From NCBI RefSeq assembly GCF_041296385.1, contig NW_027184064.1, positions 186,001 through 250,000 of the forward strand: a DNA stretch of 64,000 bases. The letters are read 5' to 3'. This document shows positions 23,042 to 32,560 of this stretch, in pieces. The position numbers and the translations under genes were made by a program. A model generated the notes under the pieces. That model ran no database searches, was not told the origin of the DNA, and worked only from the letters and a program-made list of their open reading frames with translations. Every line of letters starts with the position of its first letter. The stretch's first letter is position 1. This DNA is from Aphelocoma coerulescens (taxonomy: Eukaryota; Chordata; Aves; Passeriformes; Corvidae).

Positions 23042-25652
23042 ATGGGACAAAGGCAAGCTAAACCCAGCCTTTCCCATCCTGAGAGAGACCTATACCCCTT
23101 TCTTCTAACTCTTCTCTTAAAATCTGACTTTAAATTCTCTAAAGGTATTCTTTCTAAGAAAAAGCTTAAATCTTTCAGTAATTGGATAGCTCTAAATTTC
23201 CCTGATGCTACTACAAATTCTGTTCTTTCTAATTCATTCTGGGACAGTGTCGGAAACAAACTGTATTCTTCTCAAGCCTCGGGAAACCTTTCCGTTTCCA
23301 AATTCATTCCTTTATTTCATTTACTAGTTAAAACGTGTCGTGCGAACCCCCCCCCTCAGCCAAAGCCCTTCTCTGCCCTTCCCCCCTCCCACCCCCCCTC
23401 TCCGCCTCTGGAAACGGCCAGCCAGAGCGCGGACTCGGCCGGCCGCCCCGACCCTGGCCCGGCCGGGGCGCCGGCCCTCCCACTTCCTTCCCCCAACCCC
23501 CTGTTCCCGGCGGTCCTCCCGTGCCCGCCCCCCCCCGCTCGCCCCCTCGGTTCCGCTGCCACCCCCCAGGCAGCGCGCGCGGGATCCATCCCAGACCCAT
23601 CCCCGCTCCCCGGGATGGATGCCCCTGAGCCGCCCCCAGCCCCGTCTCCCTGTGCCCCTGGTATCTCGCAGCCCTCCCCGCACGGCACCACCCTTCCCCC
23701 TCTCGCACCGGCCCGCGGTGCCTCCGACCCCCCCCCACCCCACCGCGTCCCAGCCTCCTGCCATATCCCTGCCACACGCGGCCCTGTTCTCCCCCCACCC
23801 CAGCACGGCGGCCCCGTCCCAGCGAGCCGCCCCGCCGCCGCTGCCCCCCCCTGCACCCACGGAGCAGCCATGGTACAACACGGGGCCCGTCCCGCAGAGC
23901 CCCGCGCATGCACTGTGGAGCCCGGAACAGGCGTCACGCCCCCCGCCAGCATCTGCCCCTCTCGCCGCTGGCGGGACCCAGCTATCCGCGGCACCGCCCC
24001 AGGCTATCGCCCATAGACCCTTGCAGGCGCCGGCACATCCGCTCCCCCCCTCCCCAGCTGCATCTTGCGCGATTCCTGCTGATGTTCCCCCTCTCCCTGC
24101 ACCCCGCCCTCCCCCTACCACGGGTTCTTGCGCAATCCCCATTCCCCCCGCTGCTGCGCTAGAGCCCACCACCCCCCCCCACCCTCCTTTCGCCCATCCC
24201 TACTCCACATGGAATTGCGAAACCGGCACTACCTGTAACCCGACCTCTCCCCAAACGACCTGCTGCTGTACAACCTCTCCACCCCCATGCTGCCATAACG
24301 GGACCCCTTCCCACCCCTCAAACCACCCCCGACCCCCCGCTATTCCCGACCTAGGTAAAGGAAAGTCGGCATTTCAAAAACGCCGCGCTACGCCCCCTGT
24401 ATCCCAGCCCCGCCCTGCCGCAGCTTATTCCTCCTATTCAGATGACAGTAGCAGTGGCTCTGACTCTGAATCGGAGGACCGATGGGCACAGACACGCAGG
24501 GAAGCGAACCGAGAGGGAGATTGGGAATTGGCTCAGAAAATTTCAGCCTTTCCAGTCATTATAGGAAAAGGGAGGAGGGGTGGTCCAACTACAAAAATAT
24601 GGGAACCTATCCCATACAAAGAAATCAAAGAGCTTTGCAAGGCAGCAAAAGAACATGGGAGAGGGTCACATTTCTTTAGAAACCTCTTGGAAGCCACTTT
24701 CTCTGCCTATACATTCGTACCACATGATATTAAAAACCTTATTAATTGCATCCTTTCCCCTGCTGAATATATGTTATGGGAAAGACATTGGAAAAGACAT
24801 TTAAAAACACTGTCTGACACTTATGCTAAAGATGCAAATCAGACAGATTGGACAATAGAACAACTGGCTGGAGAAGGTGACCTCCAAAAACCCCTAGATC
24901 AAGCTACAACCTTACCTGAAGTAGCATTACAAGACATAGCTACTGCAGCTAAGACATCACTGTTTCTTACCCCTGATGATTCTGTTCCTACACAATATTT
25001 CTCTAACATCAAACAGTCAGCAAATGAAAGCTTCATTCAGTTTGTTGATCGTTTAAAAGCTAGCTTAGAAAAACAGATAGAAAGTCCAGATGGACGAAAG
25101 GAACTGTTGAGCAAACTTGCCATGGTAAATGCTAATGAACAATGTAAGAATATCTTGAGGGCCCTACCCATGAACACAGAACCTACAATAGAACAAATGA
25201 TAGAGAGCTGTACTAGACACACATCCACAGAGAACGCAATGACCCAAACAGTTGTAAAGGGCATCACAGAGGGAGTTTCTGGTGCATTTGCTGCAGCAGT
25301 CTCTAAGGAAAACACCCGCTGTTTCTATTGTGGTGAACTTGGACACTTTATAAAGGACTGCCCACAAAGGTCACCCACCCAGGACCGTCGTGCTACCTAC
25401 CAAAGGCACCAGAGACAGCAACAGCACCAGCAGCGTCCAAAAAACTTCTATCGGAGCGCGGTGTCAAGGCCCCGCGCCCAGACAACAAATCAAAGGCCAT
25501 ACTACCCCGCCCCGGCTGTGAACTCCACATCGGACCACCGACAGCAGACAACTGGACCTCACCCGGCACCATCATCCCAGGCGATCCCAGAACACATGAG
25601 AAGGATCCAACACACGGAGCTCTACCGATCGGGACCAGACGCCAACTGGTAA
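23042..25652 (+). CDS. gag: gag of the young provirus (one frame change near 23728-23736)
   Basis: The ATG at 23042 (MGQRQAK, good Kozak context) opens matrix: FSNWIALNFPDA and FWDSVGNKLYS. A very Pro/Ala-rich, GC-rich linker of about 330 codons follows. The matrix frame stays open to a stop at 24016. Capsid and nucleocapsid lie in the +1 frame, open from about 23328 to the stop at 25652. Judged by composition, the natural switch is at the run of nine C at 23728-23736, where a one-base length change would account for it. Capsid has a major-homology-region stretch QSANESFIQFVDRLKASL (about 25014). Nucleocapsid has a single knuckle CFYCGELGHFIKDC. If the shift is real, capsid is not made; if it is a sequencing or assembly slip, gag is intact. 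Confidence 0.85.
25439..25477 (+). promoter_or_regulatory. gag-pro -1 frameshift site with downstream stem
   Basis: A AAA AAC at 25439-25445 is in the gag frame exactly as a tandem-slippage site requires, and the -1 frame is pro, open from here on. Ten bases on, GCGCGG (25456-25461) can pair with CCGCGC (25472-25477). The same heptamer serves gag-pro slippage in mouse mammary tumour virus. Confidence 0.8.
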
Positions 25653-26290
25653 CATCACTGCCATTTAACTTTGTTGACAAGCGTTTTTATCGTATTCCCA
25701 CAGGAAAGTATGGACCGCATGATGGCCCACGGGACATTCTTATCCTAAGCGATACCATCCATAGTCCAGAACAACTCTTTGTATTACCTGAGATACAAAC
25801 AGTGCAACCTGGACAAGAGATTCTTGTCCAGCTTTGCTGCACAGACATACCTTTCTTTCTCCCACAGGGAACACCAATTGCTCAAGCCTTTTTACTTCCA
25901 CAGAACCGCCCAGAACAGCTTCCTCTCAATCCTACAGCAATGTGGATAGAGATTGTGGGCTCAAATAAACCAACCATCGAGTGCAGCTTGTTCTGTAAAG
26001 GAGAGAGGGTCTACCGCCCAGGGATGCTGGACACCGGAGCAGACGTGACCATCATCGCCCGCTCCGAGTGGCCAGGGAATTGGGAACTGGAGCCAGTGGC
26101 AGGTATGATCTCCGGGATTGGTGGAGTTGCAGTGTCCATGAGAAGCAAACGAAATGTTGTCATTGAAGGACCTGAGGGCAAGATAGCGACCACCCGACCA
26201 TTCGTGGTAAGAGCCCCCATCACCCTATGGGGCAGAGACCTTCTATCCCAATGGGGTGCCACTCTTACCATTCCCAGCCAGGATTTCTGA
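25445..26290 (+). CDS. pro: pro of the young provirus: dUTPase-like domain and protease
   Basis: There is no start codon of its own. It is read by -1 slippage at 25439-25445 and is open to TGA at 26290. The first half ends in a dUTPase-like strand, LPQGTPIAQAFLLP (about 25865), but the motif-3 signature seen in the other proviruses is not clear, so the enzyme may be inactive. The second half is a retroviral aspartic protease: MLDTGADVTI with active-site Asp codon at 26030, a flap region rich in Gly (SGIGGVAVS) and the C-terminal LWGRDLLSQWGA. All catalytic residues of the protease are present. It would cleave Gag and Gag-Pro-Pol during particle maturation. Confidence 0.9.
   Translation, partial: LLSERGVKAPRPDNKSKAILPRPGCELHIGPPTADNWTSPGTIIPGDPRTHEKDPTHGALPIGTRRQLVTSLPFNFVDKRFYRIPTGKYGPHDGPRDILILSDTIHSPEQLFVLPEIQTVQPGQEILVQLCCTDIPFFLPQGTPIAQAFLLPQNRPEQLPLNPTAMWIEIVGSNKPTIECSLFCKGERVYRPGMLDTGADVTIIARSEWPGNWELEPVAGMISGIGGVAVSMRSKRNVVIEGPEGKIATTRPFVVRAPITLWGRDLLSQWGATLTIPSQDF
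26281..26287 (+). promoter_or_regulatory. pro-pol -1 frameshift site
   Basis: G GAT TTC in pro frame is followed directly by the pro stop TGA (26288-26290). A -1 slip puts ribosomes in the pol frame. It is the counterpart of the G GAU UUA pro-pol site of mouse mammary tumour virus, differing in the last base. Confidence 0.75.
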
Positions 26291-29118
26291 CTGGGGCCAC
26301 TGAGAAACGCGCGCTGCCATCTACTCCCCCGCTCACCTGGAAGACTGACAACCCAAAATGGACAAGGCAGTGGCCCCTTGAAAAAGAAAAACTCAGCGCG
26401 CTGGAAGCCCTGGTGGAAGAGCAACTTGCCAAAGGTCATATCACCGAGACCACCAGCCCTTGGAATTCCCCTGTCTTTGTGCTAAAAAAGCCCGGCACAA
26501 ACAAATGGAGACTACTCCATGACCTACGAAAGATCAATGAGGTCATTGAACACATGGGCCCCCTCCAACCCGGCCTGCCATCACCAGCGATGCTGCCCCG
26601 AGACTGGCTGCTTGCCATCATAGACATTAAAGACTGTTTCTTTAACATCCCACTCCATCCCAAGGATGCACCACGGTTCGCCTTCTCCATCCCCTCTCTT
26701 AACGATGAAGCCCCACTCAGAAGATACCATTGGCTCGTCCTCCCACAAGGCATGAAGAACAGCCCGACCATCTGCCAGTGGTACGTCGCCCACATTCTGT
26801 CCCCCATCAGGAGCCTGTTCACAGAGGCAATCATTTACCACTACATGGATGACATACTAATCTGTGCATCAGAAAAGACTTACTTGGACAGAACTCTTAA
26901 AAAGACAATTGAGGCCATAGAAGAAGCAGGATTTGAGATTCGTGAAGACAAAGTGCAGCACTCCAGCCCATGGACTTACCTCGGCCTCCAGATCCGGGAG
27001 AGAACCATCGTACCCCAGCAACTCGCCATCAAAAAGGACCCTAAAACCCTAAGGGACTTACACAGCCTGTGCGGATCCATAAATTGGATACGCCCCCTAC
27101 TGGGAGTCACAACAGAAGACCTTGCTCCTCTCTTCAACCTCCTCCATGGCAGCAAAGATTTGGACTCTCCATGCGCCCTCACACCTGAAGCCCGAGGTAC
27201 CATCGCCAAAGTCCAGGAAGCCCTGTCTTCACGCCAAGCCCATCGCGTTGAACCCAGCCTGCCTCTTCAGTTTGCAGTTTTGGGTAAAGCTCCCCGTTTC
27301 CATGGACTGATCTTCCAATGGGACCCTAAACTCAGAGACCCCTTGCTGATACTTGAATGGGTCTTCACAAGCCATCAACCTACAAAGACATTAACCACCT
27401 TCCAAGAAGTAATGGCACATTTAATAAAAAAGGCCAGAACTCGTCTCCGCTCTCTTGCAGGGTGTGAGTTCACATGCATATACTTGCCATTGACCACTGG
27501 AGATCTGAAGCTGTTGCTCCAGACCAATGAGAGCCTCCAGTTAGCCCTAGATAGCTACACAGGCCAAATTTCCATTCACATGCCAAAACATAGACTTTTC
27601 TACCGTGATGCAGCTTTTAATTTCATTCCAAAATTAATCCAAAGTAGAAAACCTCTTAAAGCTCTGACCGTCTTTACCGATGGGTCAGGTTCGTCACATC
27701 GGTCTGTCCTGACATGGAGACAACCCAATACCCAAAAATGGGAATCTGATATCCAAATAGTAGAGGGATCTCCACAGATTGCTGAGTTAGCAGCTGTCGT
27801 CAGAGCCTTTGAGAAGTTTAAAGATGAACCTTTTAATTTGGTCACCGATTCGGCTTATGTCGCTGGTATAGCTATGAGGGCTGAACATGCTTTTCTAAAG
27901 GAGGTCTCCAACAAAAAATTATATCAATTGGTCTCTACATTAATCCATTTAATCTCACACAGAAAACAGCCTTACTACATTATGCATGTGAGGTCACACA
28001 CCGACCTCCCTGGTCCCATTGCCGAAGGGAACAGGAGAGCAGATGCACTGGCCATGCCAGCAGAGACTGCAAACGTCCCTGACATCTTTGCCCAGGCGAA
28101 GTTGTCACATGCATTTTTTCACCAAAATATTCCTGCCCTCGTCAGAATGTTCAAGCTTTCAAAAGATCAAGCAAAAGCGATCATTGCAACGTGCCCGAAC
28201 TGCCAGAACTACCAAATACCATCTATGGGTACCGGAGTCAACCCCCGTGGTCTGAACAGCTGCCAATTGTGGCAAACTGATGTAACACACTTCCCATCCT
28301 TTGGGAGATCCAAATATGTGCACGTGTCAGTTGACACATTTTCTGGGGCAGTGTTTGCATCAGCCCATGCAGGGGAAAGTGCCGTCCACGTCATCAAGCA
28401 TTTCCTCCTTGCCTTCGCCACCCTGGGAGTCCCTGAAGAAGTCAAAACAGATAATGGGCCTGCCTACACCTCTCATAAGCTAAAAGATTTCTTCAACCAA
28501 TGGGGAATAAAACACAAGACAGGCATACCCAGCAATCCCACAGGACAATACATTGTAGAAAGGACCCACCAAACCCTAAAAAGAGTCCTCAACCAGCAAC
28601 GGAGAGAAACAGAAATCTTGTCTCCTGTTGAAAGACTCTGTAAGGCTCTCTATGTCATTAACTTTCTAAATGGTACATCGTCAGAGCCTGACCCCCCAGT
28701 ACTCCGCCACTTCTCAAACTCAACCCAAGCTAAGCTCACGGAGAAGCCTCCAGTGCTGGTAAAGGACCCTGAATCACACCAGGTCTCTGGGCCTTTCCAA
28801 TTGATTACCTGGGGGAGAGGCTACGCCTGTGTCCAGCTACCATCCGGCCCGAAGTGGTTCCCAGGAAAAAGTATAAAACCATACTTAGGCCCTACAAACA
28901 CTGCTACCACAAACACAAAGAACTCTCCTGAGACAAATACAGGACCTCCCCAAAACCAGACCAGCTCGGCATGGAGACGAAAACGTCGCCAGATGCCCAC
29001 CAACCAAGAAAAAGATCGTCCCACCACACGGCAGCAGACGAAACAGAAAGCTGAACAAGAAGCTACAGCAAAAAGTCAGGCCGTAGGCCAGACACAGCCT
29101 GAAAAAACTGATCCTTAG
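26287..29118 (+). CDS. pol: pol of the young provirus: RT, RNase H, integrase
   Basis: Open to TAG at 29118, and open upstream to 26227 (codons numbered from 26227). [35 protein letters not shown] and catalytic YMDD at 26842. RNase H: acidic residues at codons 485 (FTDGS), 520 (IAELA), 541 (TDSAY) and 606 (RADAL). Integrase: zinc finger H628-X3-H632-X23-C656-X2-C659 and catalytic D685, D742 and E778 with 35 residues between the last two, then a C-terminal domain (GPFQLITWGRGY) and a Lys/Gln-rich tail. Every expected catalytic residue is present. It would copy RNA to DNA and integrate it. Family affinity by motifs: class II, betaretrovirus-like. Confidence 0.95.
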   Translation: MTGATEKRALPSTPPLTWKTDNPKWTRQWPLEKEKLSALEALVEEQLAKGHITETTSPWNSPVFVLKKPGTNKWRLLHDLRKINEVIEHMGPLQPGLPSPAMLPRDWLLAIIDIKDCFFNIPLHPKDAPRFAFSIPSLNDEAPLRRYHWLVLPQGMKNSPTICQWYVAHILSPIRSLFTEAIIYHYMDDILICASEKTYLDRTLKKTIEAIEEAGFEIREDKVQHSSPWTYLGLQIRERTIVPQQLAIKKDPKTLRDLHSLCGSINWIRPLLGVTTEDLAPLFNLLHGSKDLDSPCALTPEARGTIAKVQEALSSRQAHRVEPSLPLQFAVLGKAPRFHGLIFQWDPKLRDPLLILEWVFTSHQPTKTLTTFQEVMAHLIKKARTRLRSLAGCEFTCIYLPLTTGDLKLLLQTNESLQLALDSYTGQISIHMPKHRLFYRDAAFNFIPKLIQSRKPLKALTVFTDGSGSSHRSVLTWRQPNTQKWESDIQIVEGSPQIAELAAVVRAFEKFKDEPFNLVTDSAYVAGIAMRAEHAFLKEVSNKKLYQLVSTLIHLISHRKQPYYIMHVRSHTDLPGPIAEGNRRADALAMPAETANVPDIFAQAKLSHAFFHQNIPALVRMFKLSKDQAKAIIATCPNCQNYQIPSMGTGVNPRGLNSCQLWQTDVTHFPSFGRSKYVHVSVDTFSGAVFASAHAGESAVHVIKHFLLAFATLGVPEEVKTDNGPAYTSHKLKDFFNQWGIKHKTGIPSNPTGQYIVERTHQTLKRVLNQQRRETEILSPVERLCKALYVINFLNGTSSEPDPPVLRHFSNSTQAKLTEKPPVLVKDPESHQVSGPFQLITWGRGYACVQLPSGPKWFPGKSIKPYLGPTNTATTNTKNSPETNTGPPQNQTSSAWRRKRRQMPTNQEKDRPTTRQQTKQKAEQEATAKSQAVGQTQPEKTDP

Positions 29119-29194
29119 TTTATATGTTATCACCCCTTGTTACCCCAAAATACCCCCTTCCCTCAACCTTTGTCAAACCTCCCTAAACCCCAAA

Positions 29195-29213
29195 ACCTCC
29201 CCTCCCTCCACAG
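29195..29213 (+). promoter_or_regulatory. Candidate splice acceptor for env mRNA
   Basis: A pyrimidine-rich run ends in CCTCCCTCCACAG just upstream of the env ATG at 29267, as expected for a spliced env message joined to the 22950 donor. Confidence 0.45.
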
Positions 29214-29266
29214 AGCTAACAAATCTTGCTTATATTCCCTCTCAGAAGCCCCATCCCTGCCCAAAG

Positions 29267-30562
29267 ATGAAATTTATCTACGTTGATGCTGTCCTCACCG
29301 CTGCCTCGATGTTCTTCGCCGTGCCACACGCCTTCAGCTGGCTTGTCCCACAGCCTAGCCATAATGTTTGGGTGACCTTAGCAAAGACACTCAATCAAGA
29401 CAATCTGTGCCTGTCCATGGGAAGCGTAGACAACCCACTCTCTACGTGCCTGGTAGGAATTCCCTTAGTAGCAGATGATTGGCCCATCACTAACTCAGAA
29501 CTCCTCCGCACCACAGGTAAGAGGCCCAACCCGGTAGATACTTGGGATGAGTGGACAAAGGTTCTGCCAAATGCCCGAGATGAACCCCAAGAATTAAACC
29601 TGCTGGGGTCCTCCAAAGCAACATATTGTGTCAAATTTTACTTTAGACTGCAAAGCCAACGCTGGCCAGAGATTGACCAAGCAAAAAACACATACAGGAA
29701 AGACATATCGCCATTTAACAAAGCCTATAATAGTCAAGATTGGTGCAATTACACCAGCCAAGTACTCTCTGTGTCCACTCTCCACCCAAAAGTGTTGCCC
29801 CGGGGAGTCTTTCTTATCTGTGGTGACAGAGTATGGGCCGGGATCCCCTCACGCCTCCAAGGAGGCCCCTGTAGCCTTGGCAAGCTTTCTACTCTCACCC
29901 CAAATATTACATTGTTACATAATTGGAGACAAACAAACACATCAACACGTCGAAAGAGATCCTTTTCTGAGTTTGACGAAAGTTGTGACAGCCACATTTA
30001 CAACTGGAATAAGGCAGGACAAGTTGCAGCTTCCGTATTCACCCCTTGGTTAGCTGCACTCAAGGCCCTTGGGGATATCAATCACCTAGGGTGTTGGCTA
30101 AGCAAACAAGCTAATGCGACATCTGCCGCCTTGAGCGATCTTTTAAGAGATGAGGAGACTACCAGACACGCAACCCTACAGAATCGAGCAGCGATAGACT
30201 ACCTACTGCTCGCCCACGGACATGGCTGCCAAGACTTTGAAGGGATGTGCTGCTTCAATCTTTCTTCACACTCAACATCCATCCAGGCAAACATCCAGAA
30301 ACTACAAGAACTAGTAAAAGACCTAAAAGTAGATAAGAGCCTAGACTGGGTCAAAGACCTTTTTGGACGATGGGGAATAACGGGATGGATTGCATCTCTG
30401 ATTAAGGGAGTTTTGTGGGTATTCATTGTAATTATTATTGTGTTACTTATGTTCTCTTGCCTCCTACGTTGCTGCAGAAAGACTGCTGGGAATGCCTTTT
30501 TAAATACAGAAGGGGGAGTTGTGGGATATGCCCAGCCCTTGCCCTGGAGGGATCTCTGCTGA
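29267..30562 (+). CDS. env: env of the young provirus, alpharetrovirus-type envelope
   Basis: 431 codons from an ATG in good context to a stop 43 bp inside the 3' LTR. Order: hydrophobic N-terminal signal (about residues 8-24), a short surface subunit, furin-type site RRKR (228-231), then the transmembrane subunit. Cys240 and Cys276 flank a hydrophobic stretch, the internal fusion segment arrangement of avian alpharetroviruses. Next come an immunosuppressive-domain-like LQNRAAIDYLLLAHGHG (from 304), CX6CC at 321-329, a helix-rich region and a membrane anchor (about 381-402). N-glycosylation motifs occur at NYT, NIT, NTS, NAT and NLS. The surface subunit is clearly shorter than in exogenous alpharetroviruses; no break marks a deletion. 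It is class-mismatched to the beta-like pol, so env was probably acquired by recombination. Confidence 0.92.
   Translation: MKFIYVDAVLTAASMFFAVPHAFSWLVPQPSHNVWVTLAKTLNQDNLCLSMGSVDNPLSTCLVGIPLVADDWPITNSELLRTTGKRPNPVDTWDEWTKVLPNARDEPQELNLLGSSKATYCVKFYFRLQSQRWPEIDQAKNTYRKDISPFNKAYNSQDWCNYTSQVLSVSTLHPKVLPRGVFLICGDRVWAGIPSRLQGGPCSLGKLSTLTPNITLLHNWRQTNTSTRRKRSFSEFDESCDSHIYNWNKAGQVAASVFTPWLAALKALGDINHLGCWLSKQANATSAALSDLLRDEETTRHATLQNRAAIDYLLLAHGHGCQDFEGMCCFNLSSHSTSIQANIQKLQELVKDLKVDKSLDWVKDLFGRWGITGWIASLIKGVLWVFIVIIIVLLMFSCLLRCCRKTAGNAFLNTEGGVVGYAQPLPWRDLC
30508..30518 (+). other. Polypurine tract
   Basis: AGAAGGGGGAG directly before the 3' LTR, the primer for plus-strand DNA synthesis. It lies inside the env frame. 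Confidence 0.8.
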
Positions 30563-31111
30563 GACAAGAGATTTCGCAATTGCCCAGCAGGACTCCCTGA
30601 AAGGGGCAGCCGCTTCTTGGGTCAGGGCGAGGAAAAGTGGTCCCACAATCCTTTGAGAGACACTATGCAGACCCTCTGTAACCCATTGGTCCGTCCCAGA
30701 CCCTCTGTAACCCATTGGTCCGTCCCAGACCCTCTGTAACCCATTGGTCCCCTGCTGATCCCCTGTATCCCTATAAAAGAAAGCCACCTGGCTCTGTGGG
30801 GGAGAGCTCGTCCTTGGCTTCCCCTTCGCCGGAGGGAGCCGACAATAAAGCTACCTCTGTGCGGAACCAGCCACACGGGCCTTCTCGTCTCTCTCTGGTC
30901 TGGTTTGGCCTGGAGGATGCCCTGCAGAGCTGAGCTGAAATCACGAGCTGATAATCACTAAAGAGCTGATAGCCTCTGCAAGGGCCCTCCTTTGCCAGCA
31001 GCTGAGAGGAAGACACTGGGCCTCGGGAAGGCGATCCCTTTCGGGACCATCTCTCCGGACCAGTCACCTCTTCCTGGGTCAGAGCCACGGACCCCACCAC
31101 CAGCTGAAATA
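30520..31111 (+). mobile_element. 3' LTR of the young provirus
   Basis: 592 bp, no difference from the 5' LTR found by eye. It is followed by the target duplication CACCCC (31112-31117) and the resumed gag of the older provirus. Confidence 0.95.
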
Positions 31112-31117
31112 CACCCC

Positions 31118-31374
31118 CAACTGTTTAAACCATCCTCAAAGTTTGTACAAAGAAGGTGCAGCTGAACACAGCTGTTCCTTTTTTGAAAAAAGTGGGGATG
31201 GTGGGGGAGGTTGTAGAGAACATGATGGGTACAGGGGAAACTCAATCTCGAGGTAACCTTATATGCTATCGTTGTCAGAAAAAGGGACATGTAGCTCGCA
31301 ATTGCAGAGCAATTATAACTGCTGATAAAAACTCTCCAAAGACTGTTTCCCCAGGTCAACAGCAGGGAAACTAA
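31118..31374 (+). pseudogene. gag: gag of the older provirus, 3' part (nucleocapsid)
   Basis: Continues the capsid end that stops at 22107, in the same frame apart from one stop codon near 31126. Contains one zinc knuckle, CYRCQKKGHVARNC (about 31264). The original gag is physically split by 9 kb. Confidence 0.85.
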
Positions 31375-31529
31375 CGACTCAACGTGTCTTAACAGTTCCG
31401 CGTTCAGACAAAAATAGAGCTGCAGACAAAGCAACTTGGACTTCTGGACTTAGGTTTAAGGTAACCTGTGATGAAACACACCATTTCAACAACAACAAAC
31501 AGACTGCAATACCCATCTCATTCCAAAAT

Positions 31530-32150
31530 GTGGACCACACGCCAGACTTTACATACCTTTTTGTTATTGGGGACACTCGAGAAACACTTTCTGGGATAGA
31601 GGTTACACCCACACTCATGAAAGTGCATCAGAATGGCGGTTCTAACCTAATGGTACAATGGAAATGTCCACCATACTTTATGTCAAAAGGTCAAGTCATC
31701 GCACAAGCCATTCCACTGCTCAAATACCTGCCCACAGATGGTCATATCCCGGCCATCTGTTGGACTGAAGTTTTGGGAAACGATAAACCTATAGTGGAAT
31801 GTAAGCTCCGTTACGAATCACATAAAATCGGTATCATGGGAATGATAGACACAGGTGCTGATGTCTCTGTCATTCCATTTGATAAGTGGCATGCACAATG
31901 GGAATTGCAATCTCAGGGTATCATACAAGGGATTGGAGGTACCCAAATTGCGAAGCAATCCAAAAACACCATTCAAATTGAAGGTCCTGAAGGACAAATA
32001 GCGACACTTCGTCCATATGTCCTAGACACCAAATTCACCCTGTGGGGAAGGGATGCCATGTCTCAATGGGGAACAAAAATTGATATCACCCCTAGACATC
32101 AAAATTTTCCCTTGCAGCCACTGGAGCTGAGTGCCAACCACAAAAGTTAA
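31530..32150 (+). pseudogene. pro: pro of the older provirus: dUTPase-like region and protease
   Basis: 206 codons open. The region before the protease parallels the dUTPase-like part of the younger pro (SKGQVIAQAIPLL). The protease active site MIDTGADVSVIP is intact, as are GIGG and the C-terminal LWGRDAMSQWG. As an isolated frame without gag upstream or pol downstream it has no route to expression, but the protease domain itself is unbroken. Confidence 0.85.
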
Positions 32151-32560
32151 CTTGGAAAACAGATGAACCAGTGTGGGTTAACCAGTGGTCACTAAAAGAA
32201 GAAAACTTAGAGGCACTCAAAACACTAGTAGATGAACAATTGGCTAAAGGGAACATTGTACCAACTAACAGCCGCTGGAATACACCCGTGTTTGTAATAC
32301 AAAAACCGGGAAAGAACAAATATAGGCTTCTCCAAGATCTTAGAGAAATCAATAAAGTTGTTGAAGACATGGGACCCCTTCAACCAGGTATGCCATCACC
32401 TTCAATGCTCCCACAACATTGGCATTTGGCTGTCCTTGATATTAAAGATTGCTTCTTTCATATTCCACTCCACCCTGCAGATGCCCCTCGATTTGCATTT
32501 TCTGTGCCCTCTATTAATCGTGAAGCTCCCATGAAATGTTACTATTGGCTTGTGCTTGCC
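32151..32560 (+). pseudogene. pol: pol of the older provirus: RT fingers only
   Basis: WVNQWSLKEENLEALKTL, RWNTPVFVIQKPGKNKYRLLQ, LQPGMPSPSMLP and DIKDCFFHIPLHP follow the younger RT closely. Homology ends just after YYWLVL, before the YMDD box, and unrelated sequence follows. The truncation removed the rest of pol, env and the 3' LTR. Confidence 0.9.

Larger units (their letters stand above)
22108..31111 (+). mobile_element. Young, nearly intact class II provirus with identical-looking LTRs
   Basis: Two LTRs of 592 bp each (22108-22699 and 30520-31111) read the same throughout by eye. The target duplication is CACCCC at 22102-22107 and 31112-31117. Between them, in order, are the lysine-3-like primer site, leader with a GTAAGT donor, gag, pro, pol, env and a purine tract. 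Pro, pol and env are open; gag has one frame change. Total length is 9004 bp. It interrupts the capsid region of an older relative. Identical LTRs mean insertion recent enough to leave no substitutions in 592 bp, though gene conversion or assembly collapse could mimic this. Confidence 0.95.
19075..32560 (+). mobile_element. Older betaretrovirus-like provirus, split by a younger one and 3'-truncated
   Basis: The order is LTR, lysine-type primer site, gag to capsid (to 22107), then the whole younger provirus plus its duplication (22108-31117), then the remaining gag, pro and the first part of RT, which stops making sense at about 32560. The gag frame continues across the insertion point, which shows that one element was split. 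The rest of pol, env and the 3' LTR are gone. Its proteins resemble those of the younger provirus in layout and motifs, so both belong to one lineage. Confidence 0.9.

Noticed and set aside
23324..24172. Minus-strand ORF of 282 codons rich in Gly and Arg
   Set aside because: It is the complement of the GC-rich Pro/Ala linker of gag. Composition alone keeps it open, and it has no domain.
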